From Mycobacterium parmense (GTDB taxonomy: Bacteria > Actinomycetota > Actinomycetes > Mycobacteriales > Mycobacteriaceae), in the NCBI RefSeq assembly GCF_010730575.1, contig NZ_AP022614.1, positions 992,001 to 1,056,000 on the forward strand: a DNA stretch of 64,000 nucleotides. Reading direction: 5' to 3'. A program made the position numbers and the translations under genes. Below the pieces are notes generated by a model. The model was given only the letters and a program-made list of their open reading frames with translations. It searched no databases and was not told the DNA's origin. Positions 57,601 through 64,000 of the stretch are shown here, in pieces; position 1 is the first letter of the stretch, and each line of letters starts with the position of its first letter.

Positions 57601-58501
57601 GGCGCCGGCCCGCCGGGCCGTCGCCGAAGCGGTCGCCGGCGGCCTGCAGCAGACGGGCCTGCGCGACTGGCCCGACGACCTCGACGAGCTGCCGCGGGAG
57701 GTGCAGAGCAACGTCGACGGGCGCGCGGTGCGGGGCTTTCCCGCGTTCGTCGACGCCGGCGGCACCGTCGACGTGCGCGTGTTCGCCACCCCGGCCGAGC
57801 AGGACCGGGCGATGCGGCCGGGCAGCCGGAGGTTGCTCCGGCTGAGCGTGCCGTCGCCGGTGAAAGCGATTGAACGCCAACTCGATCCGCGTACCCGGCT
57901 GGCGCTGGGTGCGAACCCGGACGGGTCGCTGACCGCGCTGCTCGACGACTGCGCCGACGCCGCCGCGGACGCGCTGATGCCCGTCGCGGTGTGGACGCGC
58001 GACGACTTCGCCGCGCTACGTCGTCGCGCCGCGGAGGCCCTCGCCCCGATGACCCGCCAGATCGTGGGCCGCGTCGAGAAGGTGCTGGCCGCCGCCCAGG
58101 AGGTGCAACTCGTTTTGCCCGCCCAGCCGGCGCCGGCGCAGGCCGACGCCATCGCCGACGTCGGCGCCCAACTGCGGCGCCTGCTGCCGCCCGGGTTCGT
58201 CACCGCCACCGGCAGCGCGCACCTCGCCGACCTCACCCGCTACCTCACCGCGATTCGCCGCCGCCTCGACCGGCTGCCCCACGCGATCGAGGCCGACCGT
58301 GAACGCATGGCGCGGGTGCGCGCCGTGCAGGACGCCTACGACGAACTCCTGCGCCAGCGGCCGGCCGACCCGGCCGCCCGCGACATCGCCCGCCAGCTCG
58401 AGGAACTGCGCGTCAGCCTGTGGGCGCAGCAACTCGGCACACCGCGTCCGGTCAGCGAGCAGCGGATCTACCGGGCCATCGACGCCGCGCTCGACCGCTG
58501 A
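54611..58501 (+). CDS. hrpA: ATP-dependent RNA helicase HrpA
   Basis: 1296-aa DEAH-box helicase. Motif I VVVAGETGSGKTTQLPK (about residues 93-109), DEAH in LILDEAHERSLNIDF, SAT in ITSATIEPQRF, motif V ATNVAETSLTVPGIRYVVD, motif VI AQRAGRCGRVAPGVC; then the winged-helix/ratchet region, the OB-fold and the long DUF3418 C-terminal domain typical of full-length bacterial HrpA. Such helicases unwind mRNA and rescue stalled or collided ribosomes. GTG at 54611. It ends 61 bp before zwf. Confidence 0.94.
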   Translation: MSAASDPSVAQLRNRLDGLTIADAARLGRRLKSLRNPQPEKLEQLAGQIAKAEALVATRHAAVPAITYPDLPVSERREEIADAVRANQVVVVAGETGSGKTTQLPKICLGIGRGIRGTIGHTQPRRLAARTVAQRIADELSSPLGEAVGYAVRFTDQVSDRTLVKLMTDGILLAEIQRDRRLLRYDTLILDEAHERSLNIDFLLGYLRGLLPRRPDLKIIITSATIEPQRFSAHFGNAPIIEVSGRTYPVEIRYRPREVAVSAGAGDDPDDPDHEIVRTETRDEVEAIVDAIHELDAEPAGDVLVFLSGEREIRDTAEALTGLEHTEVLPLYARLSTAEQQRVFAPHTGRRVVLATNVAETSLTVPGIRYVVDPGNARISRYSRRLKVQRLPIEPISQASAAQRAGRCGRVAPGVCIRLYSEDDFAARPRYTDPEILRTNLAAVILQMAALQLGDIESFGFLDPPDRRSVRDGVQLLQELGAFDADGAITALGRRLARLPVDPRLGRMILQSHTEGCVSEVLVLAAALTIPDPRERPADREEAARAKHARFADDTSDFMSYVNLWNHLRTQRTELSGNQFRRQCRDDFLHYLRIREWQDLVGQLRSIARDLGVVESGEPADPAAVHAALLAGLLSHVGMRREDTREYLGARNSHFVLAPGSALAKRPPRWVVVAELVETSRLYGRTAARIQPELVERVAGDLVQRTYSEPHWDGKRGEVMAYERVTLYGLPLVARRRVGYARVEPGVARELFIRHALVEGDWHTRHHFFRDNARLRAELEEIEERARRRDLLVGDDEIHALYDARVPADVVSARHFDAWWKNQRHKTPDLLTFGRDDLLRADAADTGRPDTWHAGDVALPLTYRFEPGAADDGVTVHVPIDVLARLGGDEFAWQVPALREELVTALIRSLPKDLRRNFVPAPDTARAVLGGIDPAAEPLLPALQRELRRRSGILVPIEAFDLDKLPPHLRVTFAVESADGAEVARDKDLGALQERLAAPARRAVAEAVAGGLQQTGLRDWPDDLDELPREVQSNVDGRAVRGFPAFVDAGGTVDVRVFATPAEQDRAMRPGSRRLLRLSVPSPVKAIERQLDPRTRLALGANPDGSLTALLDDCADAAADALMPVAVWTRDDFAALRRRAAEALAPMTRQIVGRVEKVLAAAQEVQLVLPAQPAPAQADAIADVGAQLRRLLPPGFVTATGSAHLADLTRYLTAIRRRLDRLPHAIEADRERMARVRAVQDAYDELLRQRPADPAARDIARQLEELRVSLWAQQLGTPRPVSEQRIYRAIDAALDR

Positions 58502-58562
58502 GGACGCACCGCCGGCCCGGTAGGGGCTGCGGACGCGCCAGAGCGATGGAAGTATCGCAGGA

Positions 58563-60062
58563 GTGGCCACCAACAAAGCGCAGACCATCTCTTATCCCTC
58601 ACCCGGCTCCCGCCCGCGCCGCCATGAATCCGACCCGCTGGACCCCCACGTCATCGTCCTGTTCGGCGCGACGGGCGACCTGGCCAAACGCAAACTGATA
58701 CCCGGCCTGGCCTACTTGGATCAGTCCGAACTCGCCCCCGACATCCAGATCGTCGCGACGTCGCTGGAGGAACTCACCGACGACGAGTTCCGCGACATCG
58801 CCAAGAGCGCCATCGACTCGTTCGGCGTCCACAAGCTCACGCCCGAACAGTGGGCGAACTTCGCCAAGATCGTTCGGTACGTCCCGCAGGGCGCCGGGCC
58901 CGAGGCGCTCGCCGCCGCGGTCGCCGACGCAGAGGCCGATCTCGGGCCCAACGTGCGGCGGCTGCACTACCTGTCCGTCCCACCCAAGGCGGCGCGCGAC
59001 GTCATCGACATGCTGCGCGAGGCCCACCTGGTCGAGCGTTCCCGGGTGGTCATGGAAAAGCCGTTCGGCACCGACCTGGCCAGCGCGGTGGCGCTCAACG
59101 ACTTCCTGCACGAGACGTTCGAGGAAACCCAGATTTTCCGCATCGACCACTTCCTCGGCAAGGAGGCGGCACAGAACGTCCTGGCATTCCGGTTCGCCAA
59201 CGGCCTGTTCGAGCCGATCTGGAACCGCAACTTCATCGACCACATTCAGATCGACATCCCCGAGACGCTGGGCCTGGACCAGCGAGCGAATTTCTACGAG
59301 AGCACCGGCGCTTACAAGGACATGGTGGTCACCCACCTGTTCCAGGTGATGGCGTTCGTGGTGATGGAACCGCCGACCGCACTCGAGCCGTACGCGATCA
59401 GCGAAGAGAAGAACAAGGTCTTCCGTTCGATGCTGCCGATCGACCCCGCGAACGTCGTGCGCGGCCAGTACAGCGGCTACCGCGAGGAGGACGGGGTGGC
59501 AAAGGACTCCGACACCGAGACGTTCATCGCGCTCAAAGTCGGCATCGACAACTGGCGGTGGGCGGGCGTGCCGATCTATCTGCGCACCGGCAAGAAGATG
59601 GCCGAGGGCATCCGCATCATTTCGATCGCCTTCAAGGAGGCTCCCCGGACCATGTTCCCGCCCGGGTCCGGGGTGGGCACCCAGGGCCCCGACCACCTCA
59701 CGTTCGACCTCGCCGACAATTCGAAGGTCTCGCTGTCGTTCTACGGCAAGCGACCCGGCCCCGGCATGAAGCTGGACAAGCTGTCCATGCAATTCTCCTC
59801 GCAGGAGATCGACACCGTCGCCGACGTGCTGGAGGCTTACGAGCGGCTCATCCTCGACGCGATGCGCGGCGACCACACCCTGTTCACCACGGCCGAGGGC
59901 ATCGAATCGCTCTGGGAGCGTTCGGAGGAACTGCTCACCGACCCGCCGCCGTCCAAGATTTACCAACCCGGCACGTGGGGCCCCAACGCCATCCACCAGT
60001 TGATCGCCCCCAACGCGTGGCGGTTGCCGTTCGAACGGGAGTGGCGCGAGTCCAAGGCTTAG
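58563..60062 (+). CDS. zwf: glucose-6-phosphate 1-dehydrogenase
   Basis: 499-aa enzyme catalysing NADP+ (or F420-independent) oxidation of glucose 6-phosphate in the pentose-phosphate pathway. Nucleotide motif LFGATGDLAKRKL, active-site RIDHFLGKEAAQNVLAFRFAN with catalytic His, and VPIYLRTGKKM. GTG at 58563. Mycobacteria carry two zwf genes; the usual partners opcA, tal or gnd are not beside this one, so which paralogue it is cannot be decided from context. Confidence 0.93.
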   Translation: MATNKAQTISYPSPGSRPRRHESDPLDPHVIVLFGATGDLAKRKLIPGLAYLDQSELAPDIQIVATSLEELTDDEFRDIAKSAIDSFGVHKLTPEQWANFAKIVRYVPQGAGPEALAAAVADAEADLGPNVRRLHYLSVPPKAARDVIDMLREAHLVERSRVVMEKPFGTDLASAVALNDFLHETFEETQIFRIDHFLGKEAAQNVLAFRFANGLFEPIWNRNFIDHIQIDIPETLGLDQRANFYESTGAYKDMVVTHLFQVMAFVVMEPPTALEPYAISEEKNKVFRSMLPIDPANVVRGQYSGYREEDGVAKDSDTETFIALKVGIDNWRWAGVPIYLRTGKKMAEGIRIISIAFKEAPRTMFPPGSGVGTQGPDHLTFDLADNSKVSLSFYGKRPGPGMKLDKLSMQFSSQEIDTVADVLEAYERLILDAMRGDHTLFTTAEGIESLWERSEELLTDPPPSKIYQPGTWGPNAIHQLIAPNAWRLPFEREWRESKA

Positions 60063-60069
60063 GCCGCTC

Positions 60070-60088
60070 GGCCGCTCAACGAGCGGCC
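60070..60088. terminator. bidirectional stem-loop between zwf and the DUF3253 gene
   Basis: Perfect 8-bp arms GGCCGCTC / GAGCGGCC with an AAC loop, starting 8 bp after the zwf stop and overlapping the last codons of the convergent gene. No T-run; suited to terminate both transcripts. Confidence 0.55.
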
Positions 60089-60414
60089 CGGATGCGGACG
60101 GGTCCGCGCCAGTCGCCGTCGGGATCGAGGACGGCGCCGCGCTGGGTGATCTCCACCTCGCCGGACCTGGCCAGGTCGCGGGCGAGCCGGCGGGCGTCGG
60201 CCATCAGGCCGCGCCAACCCTCGCCGCCGACGGCGCGGGCGGCGTCCGACGGGCAGGTGCTGCTGCCCGGGCCGCGGTGCAGGGCGAGCGCGCGCATCGC
60301 CGCCTCGAGTCGTCGCTCGGCCGGCCCATCGCCCAGGGCGGCCCCGGCGTCCGGGGACCCGGCGCCGCCACCGTCGCGGATACGCCTCAACTCGGCTCGC
60401 AACGGCTGATCCAT
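60076..60414 (-). CDS. DUF3253 (winged-helix-like) protein
   Basis: 112-aa protein: a variable N-terminal half, then SDAARAVGGEGWRGLMADARRLARDLARSGEVEITQRGAVLDP, the DUF3253 core, which has a winged-helix outline. Function unknown; perhaps a small DNA-binding protein. ATG at 60414. Converges on zwf. Confidence 0.78.
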   Translation of the reverse strand: MDQPLRAELRRIRDGGGAGSPDAGAALGDGPAERRLEAAMRALALHRGPGSSTCPSDAARAVGGEGWRGLMADARRLARDLARSGEVEITQRGAVLDPDGDWRGPVRIRAAR

Positions 60415-60524
60415 TCACTCCCTCATCTTCAACCTATAACGCAGACCGGGGCTTGCCGCAAGACCCGGGTGATGCCGCAAAATGCCTGCCCGAAGCAAAG
60501 ACTCGGTGGATCGGGGGGTGTGTT

Positions 60525-62039
60525 ATGGCGGTAACGGTCCGGTCCGGTGGAGATGTCGACCATGCGGTGGTGATCGTCGGGGGAGGTCCGACAGGATTGA
60601 TGCTGTCCGGTGAGCTGGCGCTGGCCGGGGTCGACGTCGCCATCGTCGAGCGGCGCGCCGCTCGCGACCTGATCGGCTCCCGCGCCGGCGGTCTGCACGC
60701 GCGCACCATCGAGGTGCTCGACCAGCGCGGGATCGCCGACCGGTTCCTGGCGGAGGGACAGCGGGCGCAGGTCGCGGGGTTCTCCCAGATCCGCCTCGAC
60801 ATCAGCGATTTGCCGACCAGGCACCCATACGGACTTGCGTTGTGGCAGAACCACATCGAACGCATCCTGGCCGGCTGGGCCGACGAACTGGGAGTGCGGG
60901 TCTATCGCGGGCGCGAAGTGACGGGCCTGGCCCAGGACGACACCGGCGTGGACGTCGGGCTGGCGGCGGACCGGCGGTTGCGGGCGCGCTATCTCGTCGG
61001 TTGCGACGGGGGCCGCAGCGTGATCCGCAAGGCGGCGGGGATCGGTTTTCCCGGCTGGGATCCCACGACGAGCTATCTGCTCGCCGAGGTCCGATTACGC
61101 TGCGCGACAGGCGAAGAGCCGGAGTGGGGGATTCGCCACGACGCCCTGGGCGTGCACGCGCTGACCGAGACCGACGGCGGACGGGTGCGGGTCATGGTGA
61201 CCGAGCGCCGGGTCGGCACCGCCGGTGAGGTCGGCTTGCGCGACCTGAGCGAAGCGCTGATCGAGGTGTACGGAACCGATTACGGGATCCACCGTCCGCG
61301 CTGGATCTCCCGGTTCACCGACATGGCCCGGCAGGCCGAAACCTACCGGCGCGGGCGGGTCCTGCTGGCCGGCGACGCCGCCCACGTGCATCACCCGATC
61401 GGCGGGCAGGGCCTGAACACGGGCCTGCAGGACGCGGTGAACCTGGGATGGAAGCTGGCGCAGGTGGTCGAGCAGACGCCACCCGACGGGCTGCTCGACA
61501 CCTACCACACCGAACGGCACCCGGTCGCCGCGCGCGTGCTGCGCAACACGATGGCGCAGCTGGTGCTGCTGCAGCGGCCCGATGATCGCGTCAAAGCGTT
61601 GCGGGACAACGTTTCTGAACTTCTCGGCATGCAAGAGCCCCGCAGACGGTTCGGCGCCATGATGTCCGGGCTCGACATCCGTTACGACCTCGGCGACGGG
61701 CACCCGCTGCTCGGGCGACGGATGCCCGATCTCGACATGGTGACCGCCGACGGTGCGGTCCGGGTGTTCGAGCTGTTGCACCGCGCCCGGCCGGTGCTGC
61801 TCAATTTCGGCGACCCCGGCGGCTACGACATCGGCGGGTGGGCGGAGCGGGTCCGGGTCGTCGACGCGGAGTACACCGGCGCATGGGAGCTTCCGGCGTG
61901 CGGGGCGGTGAGCGCCCCGAAGGCCGTGTTGATCCGGCCGGACGGTCACGTCGCCTGGGTGAGCGGAGCGTCCCGCGCCGGGCTCGGGGAAGCGCTCACC
62001 GCATGGTTCGGGCCGAGCCAGTCGAGCAACTTGCGGTAG
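60525..62039 (+). CDS. FAD-dependent aromatic monooxygenase (PHBH family)
   Basis: 504-aa class A flavoprotein hydroxylase. Dinucleotide fold VVIVGGGPTGLMLSGELA at residues about 14-31, ribityl-binding DG motif VGCDGGRSVIRKAAG, and the second FAD motif LLAGDAAHVHHPIGGQGLNTGLQDAVNLGWKL. A C-terminal thioredoxin-like domain, as in phenol and rifampicin/pentachlorophenol monooxygenases, follows. Substrate probably an aromatic or polyketide compound. ATG at 60525 after a G-rich Shine-Dalgarno. Confidence 0.88.
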   Translation: MAVTVRSGGDVDHAVVIVGGGPTGLMLSGELALAGVDVAIVERRAARDLIGSRAGGLHARTIEVLDQRGIADRFLAEGQRAQVAGFSQIRLDISDLPTRHPYGLALWQNHIERILAGWADELGVRVYRGREVTGLAQDDTGVDVGLAADRRLRARYLVGCDGGRSVIRKAAGIGFPGWDPTTSYLLAEVRLRCATGEEPEWGIRHDALGVHALTETDGGRVRVMVTERRVGTAGEVGLRDLSEALIEVYGTDYGIHRPRWISRFTDMARQAETYRRGRVLLAGDAAHVHHPIGGQGLNTGLQDAVNLGWKLAQVVEQTPPDGLLDTYHTERHPVAARVLRNTMAQLVLLQRPDDRVKALRDNVSELLGMQEPRRRFGAMMSGLDIRYDLGDGHPLLGRRMPDLDMVTADGAVRVFELLHRARPVLLNFGDPGGYDIGGWAERVRVVDAEYTGAWELPACGAVSAPKAVLIRPDGHVAWVSGASRAGLGEALTAWFGPSQSSNLR

Positions 62040-62187
62040 ATGGCGGCCTGCGATTCGCCGACGTGGCGACGAAGTGGTAGACGGCGCCGCATTTGAGGAC
62101 AGGGTCGTTCGTGGCAGCGTGACGCGCACCACCAGTCCGTAGCCCGGTAGGTTGGACACCGTCTGAGACAACCCGAAGGGAGACAGC

Positions 62188-63423
62188 GTGGGCCGACCCG
62201 CGGCCATGGCCAAGCCCGACCGCGCGTGGATGATCGACACGCTGCTCGCGCTGCTGCAGACCCCGAGCCCGGCGGGACGCACCGACGCCGTGATGCAGCT
62301 GATCGGTGACATCTTCGACGACTTCGGTGTGCCGTTCTCGCTGACCCGCCGCGGGGCGCTGACCGCCGAGCTGGCGGGGGAGTCGGCGACCACCGACCGT
62401 GCGCTGGTGGTGCACGCGGACACCATCGGCTGCATGGTGCGGTCGCTCAAGGACAACGGTCGCCTCGAGCTGGTTCCGGTCGGTACCTTCTCGGCCCGGT
62501 TTGCCACGGGTGCCCGCGTGCGGATCTTCAGCGACGACCCCGACGAGTTCATCACCGGAACGGTGCTGCCGCTGAAATCCAGCGGGCACGCGTTTGGCGA
62601 CGCGATCGACACACAACCGACCGACTGGGAGCACGTCGAGGTTCGCGTCGACCGCAAGGTGTCCTCGCGCGAAGACCTCGCCCGCCTCGGCATCAGGGTC
62701 GGCGACTTCGTCGCGCTGATCGCCAGTCCGGAGCTCACGGCCGACGGGTTCATCGTCTCGCGGCACCTCGACGGCAAGGCGGGCGTCGCGATTGCGCTCA
62801 CGCTGGCCAAGAACTTCTGCGAGAACAGGCTGGTGCTGCCGCATCGCACCACGATCATGGTCACCATCACCGAGGAGGTCGGGCACGGCGCCAGCCACGG
62901 CCTGCCCGCGGATGTCGCGGAGCTGATCTCGGTGGACAACGCGGTGTGCGCGCCCGGCCAGCACTCCATCGAGGACGGCGTGACCATCCCGATGGCGGAC
63001 ATGCACGGCCCGTTCGACTATCACCTGACCCGCAAGCTGTGCCGACTCGCCGAAGAATACGACCTCCCGTACACCCGGGACGTCTTCCGCTACTACCGGT
63101 CCGACGCCGCCGCGGCCATCGAGGCGGGGGCCGGCACCCGGGCCGCCCTCGTCGGGTTCGGGCTCGACGGCAGCCACGGCTGGGAACGCACCCACCTGCA
63201 GTCGCTGGAGGCCACGTACTGCCTGCTGCACGCGTGGCTGCAGACCCCGCTGACGTTCGCGAAGTGGGACGCCAAGCCGTCGGGCAATCTTCGCGACTTC
63301 CCGTCGTCGCAGCAGCCGGCGCCCAGCGAGCGGTGGGTGCCGCTGGCCCGTGGCGAGCACGAGCCGCCCGGCGACGCCTCACCGGGCGCGCACTGGCCGC
63401 CTTCGGAGGGCCCGCAGGCCTGA
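62188..63423 (+). CDS. M42-like metallopeptidase (NAGGN-associated type)
   Basis: 411-aa zinc aminopeptidase-like protein. Metal-ligand motifs: VVHADTIG (His), RHLDGKAG (Asp), ITEEVGHG (Glu base and ligand), ISVDN (Asp) and a late ERTHLQS His. It fits the peptidase encoded with the N-acetylglutaminylglutamine amide osmolyte genes in other bacteria, but no synthetase partner lies in this window. GTG at 62188 preceded by AAGGGAG 5 bp upstream; ATG at 62206 alternative. Confidence 0.82.
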   Translation: MGRPAAMAKPDRAWMIDTLLALLQTPSPAGRTDAVMQLIGDIFDDFGVPFSLTRRGALTAELAGESATTDRALVVHADTIGCMVRSLKDNGRLELVPVGTFSARFATGARVRIFSDDPDEFITGTVLPLKSSGHAFGDAIDTQPTDWEHVEVRVDRKVSSREDLARLGIRVGDFVALIASPELTADGFIVSRHLDGKAGVAIALTLAKNFCENRLVLPHRTTIMVTITEEVGHGASHGLPADVAELISVDNAVCAPGQHSIEDGVTIPMADMHGPFDYHLTRKLCRLAEEYDLPYTRDVFRYYRSDAAAAIEAGAGTRAALVGFGLDGSHGWERTHLQSLEATYCLLHAWLQTPLTFAKWDAKPSGNLRDFPSSQQPAPSERWVPLARGEHEPPGDASPGAHWPPSEGPQA

Positions 63424-63484
63424 GGCGCGGGCCCGCGAGGTGGCCACCTGGTGAGCCCGGCGTGGCGGCTGTACCGTCGGAACG

Positions 63485-64000
63485 GTGACCATCATCAAGC
63501 AGCTAGGTGCAGTGCGGGAATCGCTGGGCGCCAGCCTGTTCGGCATGGTGGCCGGCCCGGAAGGCCCGGCGCGGCGTGAGCGCATCCACGGGGCGCCCGG
63601 ACCTCGGTGGTTCGGGGAGGACCGGCCCATCCGCAGGGTGCACGCCGACGCGTCGATGTTCGTCGGGGGGCTGCGCGCGTTGCTGCTGCAGTCGCTGCAC
63701 CCGTTGGCGATGGCCGGGGTGGCGGAGCACTCGAACTACCGTGGCGATCCATGGGGCAGGCTGCAGCGCACCAGCACGTTCCTGGCGGTGACCACCTTCG
63801 GCGCGGCAACCGACGCGGAGCGCGCCGTCGACAAGGTCCGCGGCATCCACCGCCGGGTGCACGGCGTGGCCGCCGACGGCAGGGCCTACACCGCGACCGA
63901 TCCGCACCTGCTGGAGTGGGTGCACATCGCCGAGGTGGACAGCTTTCTGCTCGCCCACACGCTCTACGGCGCCGGGCCGTTGGACCGCGCCGGCCGCGAC
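63485..64000 (+). CDS. DUF2236/MpaB-type oxygenase, N-terminal part (runs off window)
   Basis: 172 codons in frame to the window end. VHADASMFVGGLRALLLQSLHPLAMAGVAEHSNYRGDPWGRLQRT is the family core with His residues that would bind haem or metal. The family includes mycophenolic-acid oxidase MpaB and the rubber oxygenase Lcp; mycobacteria have several uncharacterised copies. GTG at 63485, 62 bp after the peptidase gene. Confidence 0.8.
   Translation, partial: MTIIKQLGAVRESLGASLFGMVAGPEGPARRERIHGAPGPRWFGEDRPIRRVHADASMFVGGLRALLLQSLHPLAMAGVAEHSNYRGDPWGRLQRTSTFLAVTTFGAATDAERAVDKVRGIHRRVHGVAADGRAYTATDPHLLEWVHIAEVDSFLLAHTLYGAGPLDRAGRD

Overview
The window is high-GC actinobacterial chromosome and is clearly mycobacterial. 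It carries the division and cell-wall (dcw) cluster in the Mycobacterium order mraZ-rsmH-ftsL-like-pbpB-murE-murF-mraY-murD-ftsW-murG-murC-ftsQ-ftsZ-pgeF-ylmE/yggS-sepF-yggT-wag31. It is flanked on the left by mptA, idsA2, the Rv2172c-type reductase, lppM and the Rv2170-type acetyltransferase, in the same relative order as in M. tuberculosis but inverted. No PE_PGRS gene lies between pbpB and murE, which fits a slow grower of the M. avium-complex type better than M. tuberculosis. The species call is inference only.

Layout. 1-5 kb: lipoarabinomannan mannosyltransferase (partial), polyprenyl synthase, MTHFR-like protein, lipoprotein LppM, GNAT acetyltransferase and a DUF3040 membrane protein that ends in a strong terminator. 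5.3-26.8 kb: the dcw cluster, mostly coupled by 4-bp start/stop overlaps and preceded by four 10-bp-phased MraZ-type boxes. 26.8-30.7 kb (minus strand): a phosphoribosyltransferase, then a tightly coupled STAS antagonist / B12-binding protein / PAS-GAF-PP2C phosphatase operon that looks like a partner-switching signalling module with a cobalamin (possibly light) sensor.

31.1-49.3 kb is an accessory island with lower, more variable GC. Its left edge has an 18-bp match to a tRNA-Leu 3' end and its right edge is a broken IS3-family orfA. No integrase, plasmid or phage structural gene was seen. Cargo: an HTH-antitoxin/zeta-toxin pair with a perfect 15-bp-arm palindromic operator laid over its promoter and ribosome binding site; a DUF4062-TPR protein; a coupled nucleotidyltransferase/PPP-phosphatase pair; a winged-helix coiled-coil protein opposite a PIN-domain protein; a papain-like cysteine protease; a zinc-hook Rad50-like ATPase coupled to a small helical protein; a 493-aa protein of unknown family coupled to a PLD-family nuclease; an orphan SWIM zinc-finger protein; and a HerA-like ATPase cut off by the IS remnant. 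Several of these look like anti-phage or conflict cassettes, and at least two (the zinc-hook pair and the PLD pair) do not match a named system that I can recognise with confidence.

49.4-64 kb returns to ordinary mycobacterial metabolism: DMT transporter, amidohydrolase, enoyl-CoA hydratase, cspA next to a DEAD-box helicase, HrpA helicase, zwf, DUF3253 protein, FAD monooxygenase, M42-type peptidase and the start of a DUF2236 oxygenase. No rRNA, intact tRNA or CRISPR array was found.
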